From Bacteroidales bacterium (lineage in GTDB: Bacteria; Bacteroidota; Bacteroidia; Bacteroidales; WCHB1-69): a stretch of 64,000 nucleotides of DNA. A program made the position numbers and the translations under genes. A model generated the notes under the pieces. The model was given only the letters and a program-made list of their open reading frames with translations, searched no databases and had not been told where the DNA came from. The stretch is taken from NCBI GenBank assembly GCA_016285615.1, contig JAEERB010000002.1:1-64000 (forward strand), in the 5' to 3' direction. This document shows, piece after piece, positions 16,680-24,921 of the stretch (positions are counted from its first letter, which is position 1; each line of letters begins with the position of its first letter).

Positions 16680-17918
16680 ATGAAAAAGGAATGGTTGCAT
16701 AAACCCTTACAGAGAGGCGCGGGACTGTTGATGTTATTATGTCTCCCCATCATCTGTCTGGGCCAATATACCGACAAGGACATTGTGGCTTATATCGATA
16801 GATATAAAGATTTGGCTATCAAGAAAATGTATGAGTATAAGATACCTGCCAGCATCACTTTAGCACAGGGCATTTTCGAGAGCGCTTGCGGTACGAGCCG
16901 CTTGGCCACTTACGGCAACAATCATTTCGGCATTAAGTGTCATAAGGATTGGACTGGCGACACACTGAAGGTGGATGACGACGCCTTGCAGGAGTGTTTT
17001 AGAAAATATGCCAATGTGGAGGAGTCGTACAGCGACCACTCCCAGTTTCTAACCACTCGTCAGCGCTATGCCAAGTTGTTCGAGTTGGACATAATGGACT
17101 ACAAAGCTTGGGCTCGCGGACTGAAAGCCGCAGGCTATGCCACCAATCCGCAGTACGCCGACCGCCTTATCGGTCTGATCGAAAGATTCAATATCGCCCA
17201 TCAAGATACGGTCTATCAACAACGGTTGAAGTCGGGTTATTTCACTAACCCGCAGCCGGAGGCCGAACCCGTTGTGTTGAAAGTTGACAATGCACAGCCC
17301 GTTGAGGTTTATACACATAAAGACAAACAAGAGCCTAAGGAGTTGAAGCCGGTTAAACCCGCCAAACCGGTAAAGTTCGTAAAACCCACCAGCAGTAATC
17401 ATGCGGTAACAACTACCGTTACGACACAAACTGCTCAGACAACACAGCCGGCAACTTACACGCCGAGAACAACTTCTACTCCCAAAACAACCGTAACGCC
17501 TGCCGAAGAGCCGGCACCGGCATATTCTTCCCTCTATTTTTCGGCTATCAAAAGCGATTTTCCGAAAGAGGATTATCCCTTCTCCAGCCGTCAGGTTTAT
17601 GTCAATAACAGGACTTTGTTTGTCATTGCGCAACGCGGGGATACTTATGCACAAATTGCTGAGGATGTGCAATCTACAGAGAAAAATATCCGCAAGTACA
17701 ATGACATGGGCAAGTATGGCGAGCCGCGCGAAAGAGAGGTTATCTATATTGAGCATAAATCCAAAAAGGGTAGTGAGAAGGAACACGTGGTAAAGAAAGG
17801 CGAAACCTTGAGATATATCGCCCAAAAATATGCCGTGCAACTGAGCGTCATTTATGGGTATAACCAACTGAACGAGAAATCCATCATCCATCCTGGAGAT
17901 GTAATCAAATTGCAATAA
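16680..17918 (+). CDS. GH73 N-acetylglucosaminidase with two LysM domains (active-site Glu present)
   Basis: A 412-residue exported peptidoglycan hydrolase. The signal peptide ends near residue 28 (IICLGQ). The glucosaminidase domain covers about 30-175: KIPASITLAQGIFESACG carries Glu67, at the position of the catalytic Glu of the GH73/FlgJ family, followed by GNNHFGIKC. A Thr/Pro/Lys-rich linker (200-280) leads to two LysM peptidoglycan-binding modules at about 313-357 (FVIAQRGDTYAQIAEDV) and 368-411 (HVVKKGETLRYIAQKY). It likely cleaves glycan strands during growth or division. A closely similar paralogue follows directly; that copy has lost the Glu. Confidence 0.93.
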   Translation: MKKEWLHKPLQRGAGLLMLLCLPIICLGQYTDKDIVAYIDRYKDLAIKKMYEYKIPASITLAQGIFESACGTSRLATYGNNHFGIKCHKDWTGDTLKVDDDALQECFRKYANVEESYSDHSQFLTTRQRYAKLFELDIMDYKAWARGLKAAGYATNPQYADRLIGLIERFNIAHQDTVYQQRLKSGYFTNPQPEAEPVVLKVDNAQPVEVYTHKDKQEPKELKPVKPAKPVKFVKPTSSNHAVTTTVTTQTAQTTQPATYTPRTTSTPKTTVTPAEEPAPAYSSLYFSAIKSDFPKEDYPFSSRQVYVNNRTLFVIAQRGDTYAQIAEDVQSTEKNIRKYNDMGKYGEPREREVIYIEHKSKKGSEKEHVVKKGETLRYIAQKYAVQLSVIYGYNQLNEKSIIHPGDVIKLQ

Positions 17919-17983
17919 AAGCAGAGTGTCAATATTCTCTAAATTATTGGTTATCAATTATTAATTGTAAATTATAAATTGCT

Positions 17984-19252
17984 ATGAAAAGATTAATTGC
18001 ATTGATAATGTTTGCCGCATCTCTTACGCCGTTGATGGCGCAGTACACCGATGCGGATGTTGAGGCATACGTTGAAAAATATAAGGATTATGCCATTCAG
18101 GCGCAGGAGAAGTATAAAATTCCGGCCAGCATCAAACTGGCTCAAGCCATCTATTCGAGTGCGTGCGGTACCAACCGTTTGGCTACGGAGGGCTTGAACC
18201 ATTTCGGCATCACTTGCCGTGGCGGCTGGAGCGGTGAAACCTTCTATTATGACAATATTCACACGACTGCTGACGATTGTTTCAGAAAATACGCCAGCGT
18301 GGAGGCCTCTTATCAGAACCATTCGGTATTTTTGGCTTCCCGTGAGCGTTATGCCGACCTGTTCAAACTCGACATCACCGACTACAAAGGGTGGGCCAAT
18401 GGCTTGTTTAAGGCTGGCTATGCAGGTAATCCCAGTTATCCTCAGAAATTAATCAACCTGATTGAAAAGTATCATCTTGACCGATTCGATAATCCTAAGA
18501 AAGAGGTCGTGGAGGAAGTTGTTGTAGAAGAAAAACCTGTGGCACAGCCGGTAGATAAGATCGTGTTGGAAACAAGTGAGATAAAACCTGTTGAAACGGT
18601 TGCCGCTAAAGAAGAACTGACCCCCACATTGGTTGAGAAGAAAGTGGAAGAGCCTGTGAAAGAGGCTCCGAAAGCTGAACCTGCCAAGCAAGAGCCAGTA
18701 AAGCAGGAACCCGTAAAACAAGAACCTGCCAAAGTGGAGACGACGACAGAAACTTATTACGAGAACAACATTGAGGTGATTGTTGAGCGTCAGGTGCAGC
18801 CTGCCAAGCCCGTGAAGGTCAGCGACAAGTTGCCCGCTCCGTCGGCACAGATTATCCAAACCATCTTTACGGCTACTAAGGACGATTTCCGCCAGATTTA
18901 TTATCCCTACACCAATCGTCCTGTGTACGAAAACAATAAGACGAGTTTCCTCATCGCCAGAAGCGGCGATACGTATGCCAAGATTGCTAAGGAGGTGAAG
19001 ATTGGCGAGGGCAACCTGCGTGCCTATAATGATGTGTTCGACGAAACATACGAGCCGATATCCGGCGAAGTGATCTACCTGGAACCCAAAAACACCAAAT
19101 CGGCGGTGGCCTACCATACCATGAAAGAGGGCGAGTCGTTCCGCTTCCTTTCACAGAAGTATGCCATCCAGCTGAAGACATTGCTGAAACGCAACGGCTA
19201 TGCACCCGCTGCTTTCGGTGTGGGAGATAAGATTTGTATCAGCTGCAAATAA
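17984..19252 (+). CDS. GH73-like/LysM paralogue lacking the catalytic Glu (probable pseudoenzyme)
   Basis: A 422-residue paralogue of the preceding gene with the same layout: signal peptide (1-20), glucosaminidase-like domain (about 21-165), a long acidic linker with tandem QEPVK/QEPAK repeats (about 232-250), then LysM-like regions near 323-370 and 380-421. The key difference is at the active site: the neighbour has LAQGIFESACG while this protein has LAQAIYSSACG, so the catalytic Glu is Ser58. The rest of the fold is well conserved (GLNHFGITC), and the frame is intact, so it is unlikely to be decaying. It may bind peptidoglycan or regulate the active hydrolase. Confidence 0.88.
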   Translation: MKRLIALIMFAASLTPLMAQYTDADVEAYVEKYKDYAIQAQEKYKIPASIKLAQAIYSSACGTNRLATEGLNHFGITCRGGWSGETFYYDNIHTTADDCFRKYASVEASYQNHSVFLASRERYADLFKLDITDYKGWANGLFKAGYAGNPSYPQKLINLIEKYHLDRFDNPKKEVVEEVVVEEKPVAQPVDKIVLETSEIKPVETVAAKEELTPTLVEKKVEEPVKEAPKAEPAKQEPVKQEPVKQEPAKVETTTETYYENNIEVIVERQVQPAKPVKVSDKLPAPSAQIIQTIFTATKDDFRQIYYPYTNRPVYENNKTSFLIARSGDTYAKIAKEVKIGEGNLRAYNDVFDETYEPISGEVIYLEPKNTKSAVAYHTMKEGESFRFLSQKYAIQLKTLLKRNGYAPAAFGVGDKICISCK

Positions 19253-19307
19253 TATTTTGACAATTTTTACGATTTAATACTTACGCCAATCAAAATACCG
19301 TAAGTTC

Positions 19308-20270
19308 ATGGCAAGAAACTTTTACTACTTCAACCCGAAAACGCTCTCTTTTGAGAAAGGCAAGACCGACTGGAAAACGGTTGTGAAGCGGTTGTTGTGG
19401 TTTTTTGCCGTGGCTCTTTCTTTCTCGGTGCTTTTTCTGTGGATTTCGTTCTACCTGTTCGATTCGCCCAAGGAGAGAATTTTGCAGCGCGAGAACAATG
19501 AGTTAAAAGAGCAGCTGGAGCATGTCAATCGGCGTTTGGATGCCATGGATGTGGTGTTGAAAGATATCCAGGAACGTGATGACAACATATATCGTTCTGT
19601 TTTTGAGGCTGATCCAGTGCCAGTGGAACAGCGTTACCCCTTCTTGGCCGAGGATACGAAGTATGATAATCTGACTTCCCAAGAGGCTAAAAAACTGTTG
19701 CAGTCCATCGATAAGAAGACCAACCGATTGATAGTGCAGCTGGCAGTGCAGTCGCGCTCGCTCGACTCGATAGCCGACATGGCCGGCAAGAAGGCCGAGA
19801 TGTTGGCGGCTATTCCCGCCATTCGTCCGCTCAAGAACATGACACACATTTCATCCGGTTTTGGTCGCAGGTATCACCCTATTCTCAAGATACTACGCCC
19901 CCATACGGGCATTGACATTGCGGCACCCAAGGGTACGCCCGTCTATGCCACCGCCGATGGGGTGGTGTCGCGCGAGTCGCCCGGCTCGGGCTACGGCATT
20001 GCGGTGGTGCTGAATCACGGCTATTCTTACAAGACGCTCTATGCGCATCTTACCAAGAAGGCAGTTCGCCCTGGCCAGCGTGTCAAGAGGGGCGATGTGA
20101 TTGGCTATGTAGGCAGCACGGGCCTTTCGTTCGGTCCGCACTTGCATTATGAAGTTATCAAGAATGGGGTACCGGTCAATCCGATACACTATTTCTTCAA
20201 CGATATTACACCGGAAGAGTTCGACCAGATTCTTGAATCATCCAAAGTGGTTAATCAGGCATTGTCATAG
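19308..20270 (+). CDS. M23 family metallopeptidase, membrane-anchored, active-site complete
   Basis: A 320-residue protein with a single N-terminal membrane anchor (about 29-51), a coiled coil (about 55-95), a helical linker and a C-terminal LytM/M23 domain (about 175-297). Zinc and catalytic residues are present: His199 and Asp203 in HTGID, His247 in YAHL, and His278/His280 in PHLHYE. It should cut peptide cross-links in periplasmic peptidoglycan. It closely resembles the two-gene arrangement of M23 proteins seen in Bacteroidetes. The next gene starts 10 bases downstream and encodes an M23-like protein without these residues, so the two probably work together. Confidence 0.93.
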   Translation: MARNFYYFNPKTLSFEKGKTDWKTVVKRLLWFFAVALSFSVLFLWISFYLFDSPKERILQRENNELKEQLEHVNRRLDAMDVVLKDIQERDDNIYRSVFEADPVPVEQRYPFLAEDTKYDNLTSQEAKKLLQSIDKKTNRLIVQLAVQSRSLDSIADMAGKKAEMLAAIPAIRPLKNMTHISSGFGRRYHPILKILRPHTGIDIAAPKGTPVYATADGVVSRESPGSGYGIAVVLNHGYSYKTLYAHLTKKAVRPGQRVKRGDVIGYVGSTGLSFGPHLHYEVIKNGVPVNPIHYFFNDITPEEFDQILESSKVVNQALS

Positions 20271-20279
20271 CATATTATT

Positions 20280-21176
20280 ATGAAGAAGAGATTGCAGTCT
20301 TTACGGGAATTGTGGCAGCGCATCAAGCGAAACTGGAAAACCAGATACAAGCTGGTTATCAAGAATGAGGAATCGCAGAGTGAGCCGTTCTCAATGAGGC
20401 TGAGTCCTCAGAATATCTTTGTGGTGGTGACCACCTCGGCTGTGGTGCTGATTGTGCTGACAGCCATGCTCATCGCCTTTACACCACTGCGTATCTATGT
20501 GCCGGGCTACACCACTCCCGACGAGTATCGCCTCTACAAGAAAGTGGCCAAACGCGTCGATTCGGCCGAGTATCTCATTAAGCTGCAACAGCAATATATT
20601 CAGAATCTTAACTATATATTGAATGATAAGACCGACGATGCCATGGCTGCCGTGAAAGGTGAAAAATCTAACGCTACACTCACGGTGGGGAATCATCCTG
20701 ATGAGGATGCCCAACTACAGCAAGAAGCTGAAGATATTGTCCAACGGCTATCTGTTCGTCACGCCCCATCGTTGGCTGCCAATGTGCGCAAAGCGGATGT
20801 GTCGGACCTCAAGTTGCAGATTCCTGTTCTCGGTGCTGTCATTGCTGAGTTCAATCCGCTGCAACAGATGTATGGCGTATGTATCGCAGGAGAGTATAAT
20901 AGCTTGATTACTAGTGTTGCAGAAGGAGTTGTGGTCTTCGCAGGCTATGATTCGCAATATGGCAACACGATGATTATACAACATGCGGGCAACCGTGTTT
21001 CAGTCTATAAGAACAATGTGGTGCTGCTGAAGAAGTGCGGTGCCCAGGTGGAAGGGGGCGAACCGATTGCCAAAATGGGCCGCGGTGGTTCCGTCAGTCA
21101 GCAGCCCTATTTACAGTTCGAACTGTGGTATAACGGTTTTCCTGTCGATCCAATGAATTATCTGTCAGTAGAATAA
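20280..21176 (+). CDS. Degenerate M23/LytM-like membrane protein (zinc ligands lost)
   Basis: A 298-residue protein with a basic cytoplasmic N terminus, one membrane anchor (about 46-68), a coiled coil and a C-terminal LytM-like domain (about 180-296). The fold markers of M23 are clear (AEGVVVFAG, YGNTMIIQHAG, VEGGEPIAKMG, FPVDPMNYL), but the active site is gone. HxGxD reads YGVCI (198-202), YAHL reads YKNN, and HLHxE reads YLQFE (277-281). E. coli EnvC and NlpD are LytM proteins of this non-catalytic type that activate hydrolases. An activator or scaffold role is inferred from this and from the adjacent complete M23 gene. Confidence 0.88.
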   Translation: MKKRLQSLRELWQRIKRNWKTRYKLVIKNEESQSEPFSMRLSPQNIFVVVTTSAVVLIVLTAMLIAFTPLRIYVPGYTTPDEYRLYKKVAKRVDSAEYLIKLQQQYIQNLNYILNDKTDDAMAAVKGEKSNATLTVGNHPDEDAQLQQEAEDIVQRLSVRHAPSLAANVRKADVSDLKLQIPVLGAVIAEFNPLQQMYGVCIAGEYNSLITSVAEGVVVFAGYDSQYGNTMIIQHAGNRVSVYKNNVVLLKKCGAQVEGGEPIAKMGRGGSVSQQPYLQFELWYNGFPVDPMNYLSVE

Positions 21177-22922
21177 ATGGATGATATGACGAGATATAGA
21201 ATATGCTGTTTGTGGTTGTGTCTGCTGCTGCTCGCCAGTTGCGCCAAAATTGTGGTGCCGACAGGCGGACCGCGTGATGTGACGCCTCCCTCTGTGTCGA
21301 AAGTGGAGCCGCCAAGTGGCACAACCAATTTTAATGCCAAACAGATAAAAATATCCTTCGATGAGTTTGTAGAGTTGAACAATCCTTTGGATAACGCCAT
21401 CTTCTCTCCTCCGCTGACCGAGAATCCAGAGTTTATCGTGTCGAGTAAATCTCTGATAGTGAAGTTGAAAGATACTCTGCAGAGCAATCGAACCTACAAT
21501 ATCGTCTTCTCTGATTGTATCAAGGATTTTACCGAAGGCAATAAATTGTCCTATTTTCATTACACTTTCTCAACTGGCGACCATGTGGACTCGTTTTATT
21601 TGCGTGGCGTGGTGACCAACGCACAAACTTTGAAACCGGAGTCGGGTTGCTTTGTTTTCCTCTATTCGCAAGACATAGATTCATTGCCTTTATCTACTCG
21701 CCCCGATTATATCACCAAGACTAGCTCTGACGGGCGTTTTGAGTTTAGCAATGTTGCCGAAAACAGCTATAAGGTATTTGCCCTCAAGGATATGAACTCC
21801 GATTTGCTGTACAATATGAGCGGCGAGGGCATCGCTTTTGCTGATGAGTTGGCAGTGGCGCAAAAGATGTTGCCACCCGACACGACAACCGTACAGAAGT
21901 CTGACTCAATGCAAACAAAAGGCAGGTCGGCTAATCGGGGTGCTAAACTCGATTCCACTGCGATAAGTTTGTGTTTTTTCATGCCTGCCGATACGGTACA
22001 GAAGAAATTAAAGGCCACCAACTCGCAAAAGGGAATATACCAGTTCCCATACAGTCTGCCCATCTTCTCGTTTGAGCCAGAAGTGTTGGAAGGCGTTTTG
22101 CCAGAGCATTTTATAAAGCAGAGTGAATTAGGCGACACGGTAACATGGTATATGAAAACCATGCTGTCCGACACAGTGCGTTTTGTGGTGCAGCCGACAG
22201 AAAGCACTTACGACACGCTGACCGTCCTGCCTTTCAAGAAAAGCAAATCCTCGGGGCGCAGTCGTCAGCGAGGATCGGAGCCGACACAGGGGTTGACAGT
22301 GACCACCCAATATGCAGGCGATTTGTACAAGCCGCTCACGTTGCGCTTCTCCTATCCGATTAAGCCCGTCGACAGTTTTGAGGCGTTGCTCATTGCCCGC
22401 AAGAAGAATGGCAATGACACACTGGTCAAGACTTTCAGTGTGCCCGATGATTTTGTGATGTCACTGCCGCTGCCTTTCAAACTGGAAGAGAAAGTGCCTT
22501 ATACACTGCTCATCCGTGATTCAGTGTTCTACGGCTACGATGGGCTGGTGAACGATACCATCAAGGTGCAGTTTACTACCAAGTCGGAAAAGGACTACGG
22601 CAATCTGGCTATCAACTATCTGCCCGATCAGCCTGGCATGTCCTATGTTGTGGAATTGTTGGGTGTGAAAGATGCTGTGTTACAAAGAAATATCATAACA
22701 GGACAGCAGACCGTCTCCTATAATAATTTGATTCCAGGCAGTTATAAAATCAAGGTTGTGGAGGATAGAAACGGCAATGGCCGATGGGATACGGGCAACT
22801 ATTTCAAAAAAGAGCAGCCTGAGATTATCTTTTTCTTCAATAAACCTATAGAAATCAGAGGTTTCTGGGATTTGGAAGAGACGTTCGACTTTAAAGAAGT
22901 TAGAACTGATAAAAGAAACTAA
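21177..22922 (+). CDS. Ig-like domain lipoprotein
   Basis: A 581-residue lipoprotein whose ATG follows immediately after the stop of the previous gene. The leader ends LLLASC, a good lipobox. After PTGGPRDVTPPSV comes a bacterial Ig-like (Big_5/SbsA type) domain at about residues 38-125 (KIVVPTGGPRD... IKISFDEFVELN... RTYNIVFSDCI). The remainder is beta-rich, with one more Ig- or FN3-like region near 370-475 and a C-terminal domain (PGSYKIKVVEDRNGNGRWD) resembling a carboxypeptidase-regulatory-like fold. It is conserved in Bacteroidetes as an Ig-like lipoprotein, without known function. Its 3' end overlaps the convergent barrel gene by 23 bases. Confidence 0.85.
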   Translation: MDDMTRYRICCLWLCLLLLASCAKIVVPTGGPRDVTPPSVSKVEPPSGTTNFNAKQIKISFDEFVELNNPLDNAIFSPPLTENPEFIVSSKSLIVKLKDTLQSNRTYNIVFSDCIKDFTEGNKLSYFHYTFSTGDHVDSFYLRGVVTNAQTLKPESGCFVFLYSQDIDSLPLSTRPDYITKTSSDGRFEFSNVAENSYKVFALKDMNSDLLYNMSGEGIAFADELAVAQKMLPPDTTTVQKSDSMQTKGRSANRGAKLDSTAISLCFFMPADTVQKKLKATNSQKGIYQFPYSLPIFSFEPEVLEGVLPEHFIKQSELGDTVTWYMKTMLSDTVRFVVQPTESTYDTLTVLPFKKSKSSGRSRQRGSEPTQGLTVTTQYAGDLYKPLTLRFSYPIKPVDSFEALLIARKKNGNDTLVKTFSVPDDFVMSLPLPFKLEEKVPYTLLIRDSVFYGYDGLVNDTIKVQFTTKSEKDYGNLAINYLPDQPGMSYVVELLGVKDAVLQRNIITGQQTVSYNNLIPGSYKIKVVEDRNGNGRWDTGNYFKKEQPEIIFFFNKPIEIRGFWDLEETFDFKEVRTDKRN

Positions 22923-23508
22923 AAGCCAATACGTCGTTATATTGTTTCCAGATTCGGCGGTTGACTACCCAATCGGGAATGCGAACTGGGATGATGGAAC
23001 AAGACCACCGCAGATCTATACCATAATGTTCTTTGAATAGGTAGGAGACGCCGATGGTTCCTGCCAATTCCCCCCAGCGGAAGGGCTTGCGACCGGGCAT
23101 TTTGCCGTAAACATTTCTTTCTTCGGCGTAGCACAAGATGTTGAAAGAGGGACCTGCTTCCAGTTCAAGTCCGCGCCAAGGGTTCCATTTGAAAAAGATT
23201 GGTACATCAACGTAAAGCAATGTGAGCACATATTTGTTGGTAGCATTACGAGCTCTGACGCCACGGTAGTAAGTGCTGCTGCCCTTCATGGTGAAGTTGA
23301 TTTCGGGTTGTATTTTCCATTTGCCATTAGGCGAGATGGGCACGTTGACAAAGCCGCCGGCATAAGCTCCAAACTTGTGAAAGCCAGATAGGTCGTCACC
23401 CGAAATTTGGCTGCCCGTAAAGCCTACCCGCAGGCCGCCCTTGAAGGCTTGGCCGTAGCTGATCGTAAGACATCCCAATAGGAGAATAAGTGTCAAGAAG
23501 CGTTTCAT
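22900..23508 (-). CDS. Outer-membrane beta-barrel protein (PorT-like family)
   Basis: About 202 residues from the ATG at 23508. Longer frames from 23517 or 23532 exist, but a promoter element at 23530-23537 rules out the longest. A signal peptide (FLTLILLLGCLTISYGQ) is followed by alternating hydrophobic strands with many Gly, Tyr and Trp (KGGLRVGFTGSQ, FGAYAGGFVNVPIS, WKIQPEINFTMKG, YVLTLLYVDVPIFFKW). The terminal residue is Phe, as in barrels inserted by the BAM machinery. The pattern is of a small eight-stranded barrel of the outer-membrane beta-barrel (PorT-like) families of Bacteroidetes. The specific role cannot be assigned. Confidence 0.82.
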   Translation of the reverse strand: MKRFLTLILLLGCLTISYGQAFKGGLRVGFTGSQISGDDLSGFHKFGAYAGGFVNVPISPNGKWKIQPEINFTMKGSSTYYRGVRARNATNKYVLTLLYVDVPIFFKWNPWRGLELEAGPSFNILCYAEERNVYGKMPGRKPFRWGELAGTIGVSYLFKEHYGIDLRWSCSIIPVRIPDWVVNRRIWKQYNDVLAFSFFYQF

Positions 23509-23529
23509 CGTCTGCATTGCTTTGGCTTG

Positions 23530-23537
23530 CAAATATA
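23530..23537 (-). promoter_or_regulatory. Bacteroides-type -7 element (TATATTTG) for the barrel gene
   Basis: TATATTTGC on the minus strand, 22 bases upstream of the chosen ATG at 23508. It overlaps the ATG at 23532, which therefore cannot be the start. Confidence 0.6.
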
Positions 23538-23584
23538 GGATTTAATTTGCGAAAAATAGTATTGAAAATTTTAACTTTTTTATT

Positions 23585-23592
23585 TACTTTTG
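23585..23592 (+). promoter_or_regulatory. Bacteroides-type -7 element (TACTTTTG) for the phosphofructokinase gene
   Basis: TACTTTTGC with ATTG at 23561-23564 upstream, leaving a 20-base spacer as expected for a -33/-7 pair. The leader is about 80 bases. It is divergent from the promoter at 23530-23537. Confidence 0.6.
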
Positions 23593-23673
23593 CATCGTTT
23601 TTGTATTTTGGAAAAACAGGTAACAGACACATTAACCTCAATATTAACTTTTTTATAATTAGCAGTAAATCAG

Positions 23674-24906
23674 ATGAGAACAGATAAACTTTTTTCGGGA
23701 AAGACACTGGCTATCTTGTCGGGTGGTGGTGATACGCCAGCCATCAATTCAAGTATCGAAGCAGTAAGAAACAGAGCTTCCATGCTCGGCTTCAAGGTTT
23801 ACGGTATTCTCCGTGGCTGGAAAGGCCTCTTGGGCGATGGCGACATTGTTGATCTGACCAACATTCCTTATAACGGCATCTATGGCGGCACCGCACTGCT
23901 GTCGAGCCGTACCAATCCCTTCCCCAGCAAGAAAAACAAGGAAGACCGCTCGCAACAGATTCTCCGTAATATCGAAAGATATAAGATTGATGTGCTGGTA
24001 ACTATCGGTGGTGATGACACCAACGGTGCAGCCAAGCGTATGTATGAACTCTACGGCATTCCCGTTATCGGCTTCCCCAAAACCATCGACAATGACCTCC
24101 GTACCCGCACCATCCACCATTACCATGGTGTGCAACACGAAACCGTGCTCTGTCCTGGCTTCCCGTCAGGTGCGATGGCCGTGAAGAAAATCACCAGCAA
24201 ACTGCACACCACCAACGAGTCGCATGAGCGTATTATGGTGCTCGAGGTGATGGGTCGTGACGCTGGCTGGCTGACTGGTAGCGCCATTTTTGGCGGTGCC
24301 CAGGTGGCCCTCGTTCCCGAGATAGAAATCACCAAAGAGCGCAAGGACTTCTTCTTCGAGTTTGTGAAAGAGAAATATATGCGCTCACCTAAGAAAAGCT
24401 TGATTATAGCTGTGTCAGAAGGCGTTAGATGGTATAATGACGAAAAGGGCGAAACCGAAATGGTATATGCAAGTTCCGACCTCGACGAGTATGGCCACCC
24501 GCGCTTTGGCGGCATCAGCGGCGTTATCGCATCCGAAATCTCCAAGAAGACCGGCATCGAGGCGCGTGGCCAGATTACAGGCTACATCCCGCGTTCGGGC
24601 AAGTGCTATGAGTACGACCGCCGACTGACCTCGACCCTCGCCGACAAAGTGGTTGACCTTCTGCTTCGCGAAGACTATGGCAAGATGCCCGTTATGCGTG
24701 ACATCGTGCCTTACAGCGAACTGGAAGAGTTCCATACCGACGCTATCGACATGGGTAATGTGGGCAACTTCCCGCTGCCGCACGACTACTACGATCCCAA
24801 CCAATTCTACTTCACCGACTTGTATGTTGACTTTTTGACCAACATCATTGGCGAGCCTTACCGTATGGAGTTCAACCATGAATTCCCCGTGGTAATTCCT
24901 CAGTAA
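23674..24906 (+). CDS. Phosphofructokinase, PPi-dependent type by signature
   Basis: A 410-residue cytoplasmic enzyme that phosphorylates fructose 6-phosphate at C1. Active-site signatures are LSGGGDTPAINSSI near the N terminus, GGDDTNG (112-118), PKTIDNDL (135-142) and LEVMGRDAGWL. ATP-dependent bacterial enzymes have GGDGS and PGTIDND; Asp115 and Lys136 here are the pair associated with pyrophosphate as phosphoryl donor, so I call it a PPi-dependent enzyme, although the phosphoryl donor is predicted, not proven. A PPi enzyme would make this glycolytic step reversible. murA follows 15 bases downstream, so the two are probably cotranscribed from the promoter at 23585. Confidence 0.92.
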   Translation: MRTDKLFSGKTLAILSGGGDTPAINSSIEAVRNRASMLGFKVYGILRGWKGLLGDGDIVDLTNIPYNGIYGGTALLSSRTNPFPSKKNKEDRSQQILRNIERYKIDVLVTIGGDDTNGAAKRMYELYGIPVIGFPKTIDNDLRTRTIHHYHGVQHETVLCPGFPSGAMAVKKITSKLHTTNESHERIMVLEVMGRDAGWLTGSAIFGGAQVALVPEIEITKERKDFFFEFVKEKYMRSPKKSLIIAVSEGVRWYNDEKGETEMVYASSDLDEYGHPRFGGISGVIASEISKKTGIEARGQITGYIPRSGKCYEYDRRLTSTLADKVVDLLLREDYGKMPVMRDIVPYSELEEFHTDAIDMGNVGNFPLPHDYYDPNQFYFTDLYVDFLTNIIGEPYRMEFNHEFPVVIPQ

Positions 24907-24921
24907 CCAAAATATAGATTT

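Noticed and set aside
17049..17957. 302-codon minus-strand frame opposite the first GH73 gene
   Set aside because: Shadow frame; composition mirrors the Thr/Pro/Lys linker of the sense protein.
18690..18735. Tandem repeat DNA as a separate element
   Set aside because: It encodes the in-frame QEPVK/QEPAK linker of the second GH73 protein and is explained by that gene.
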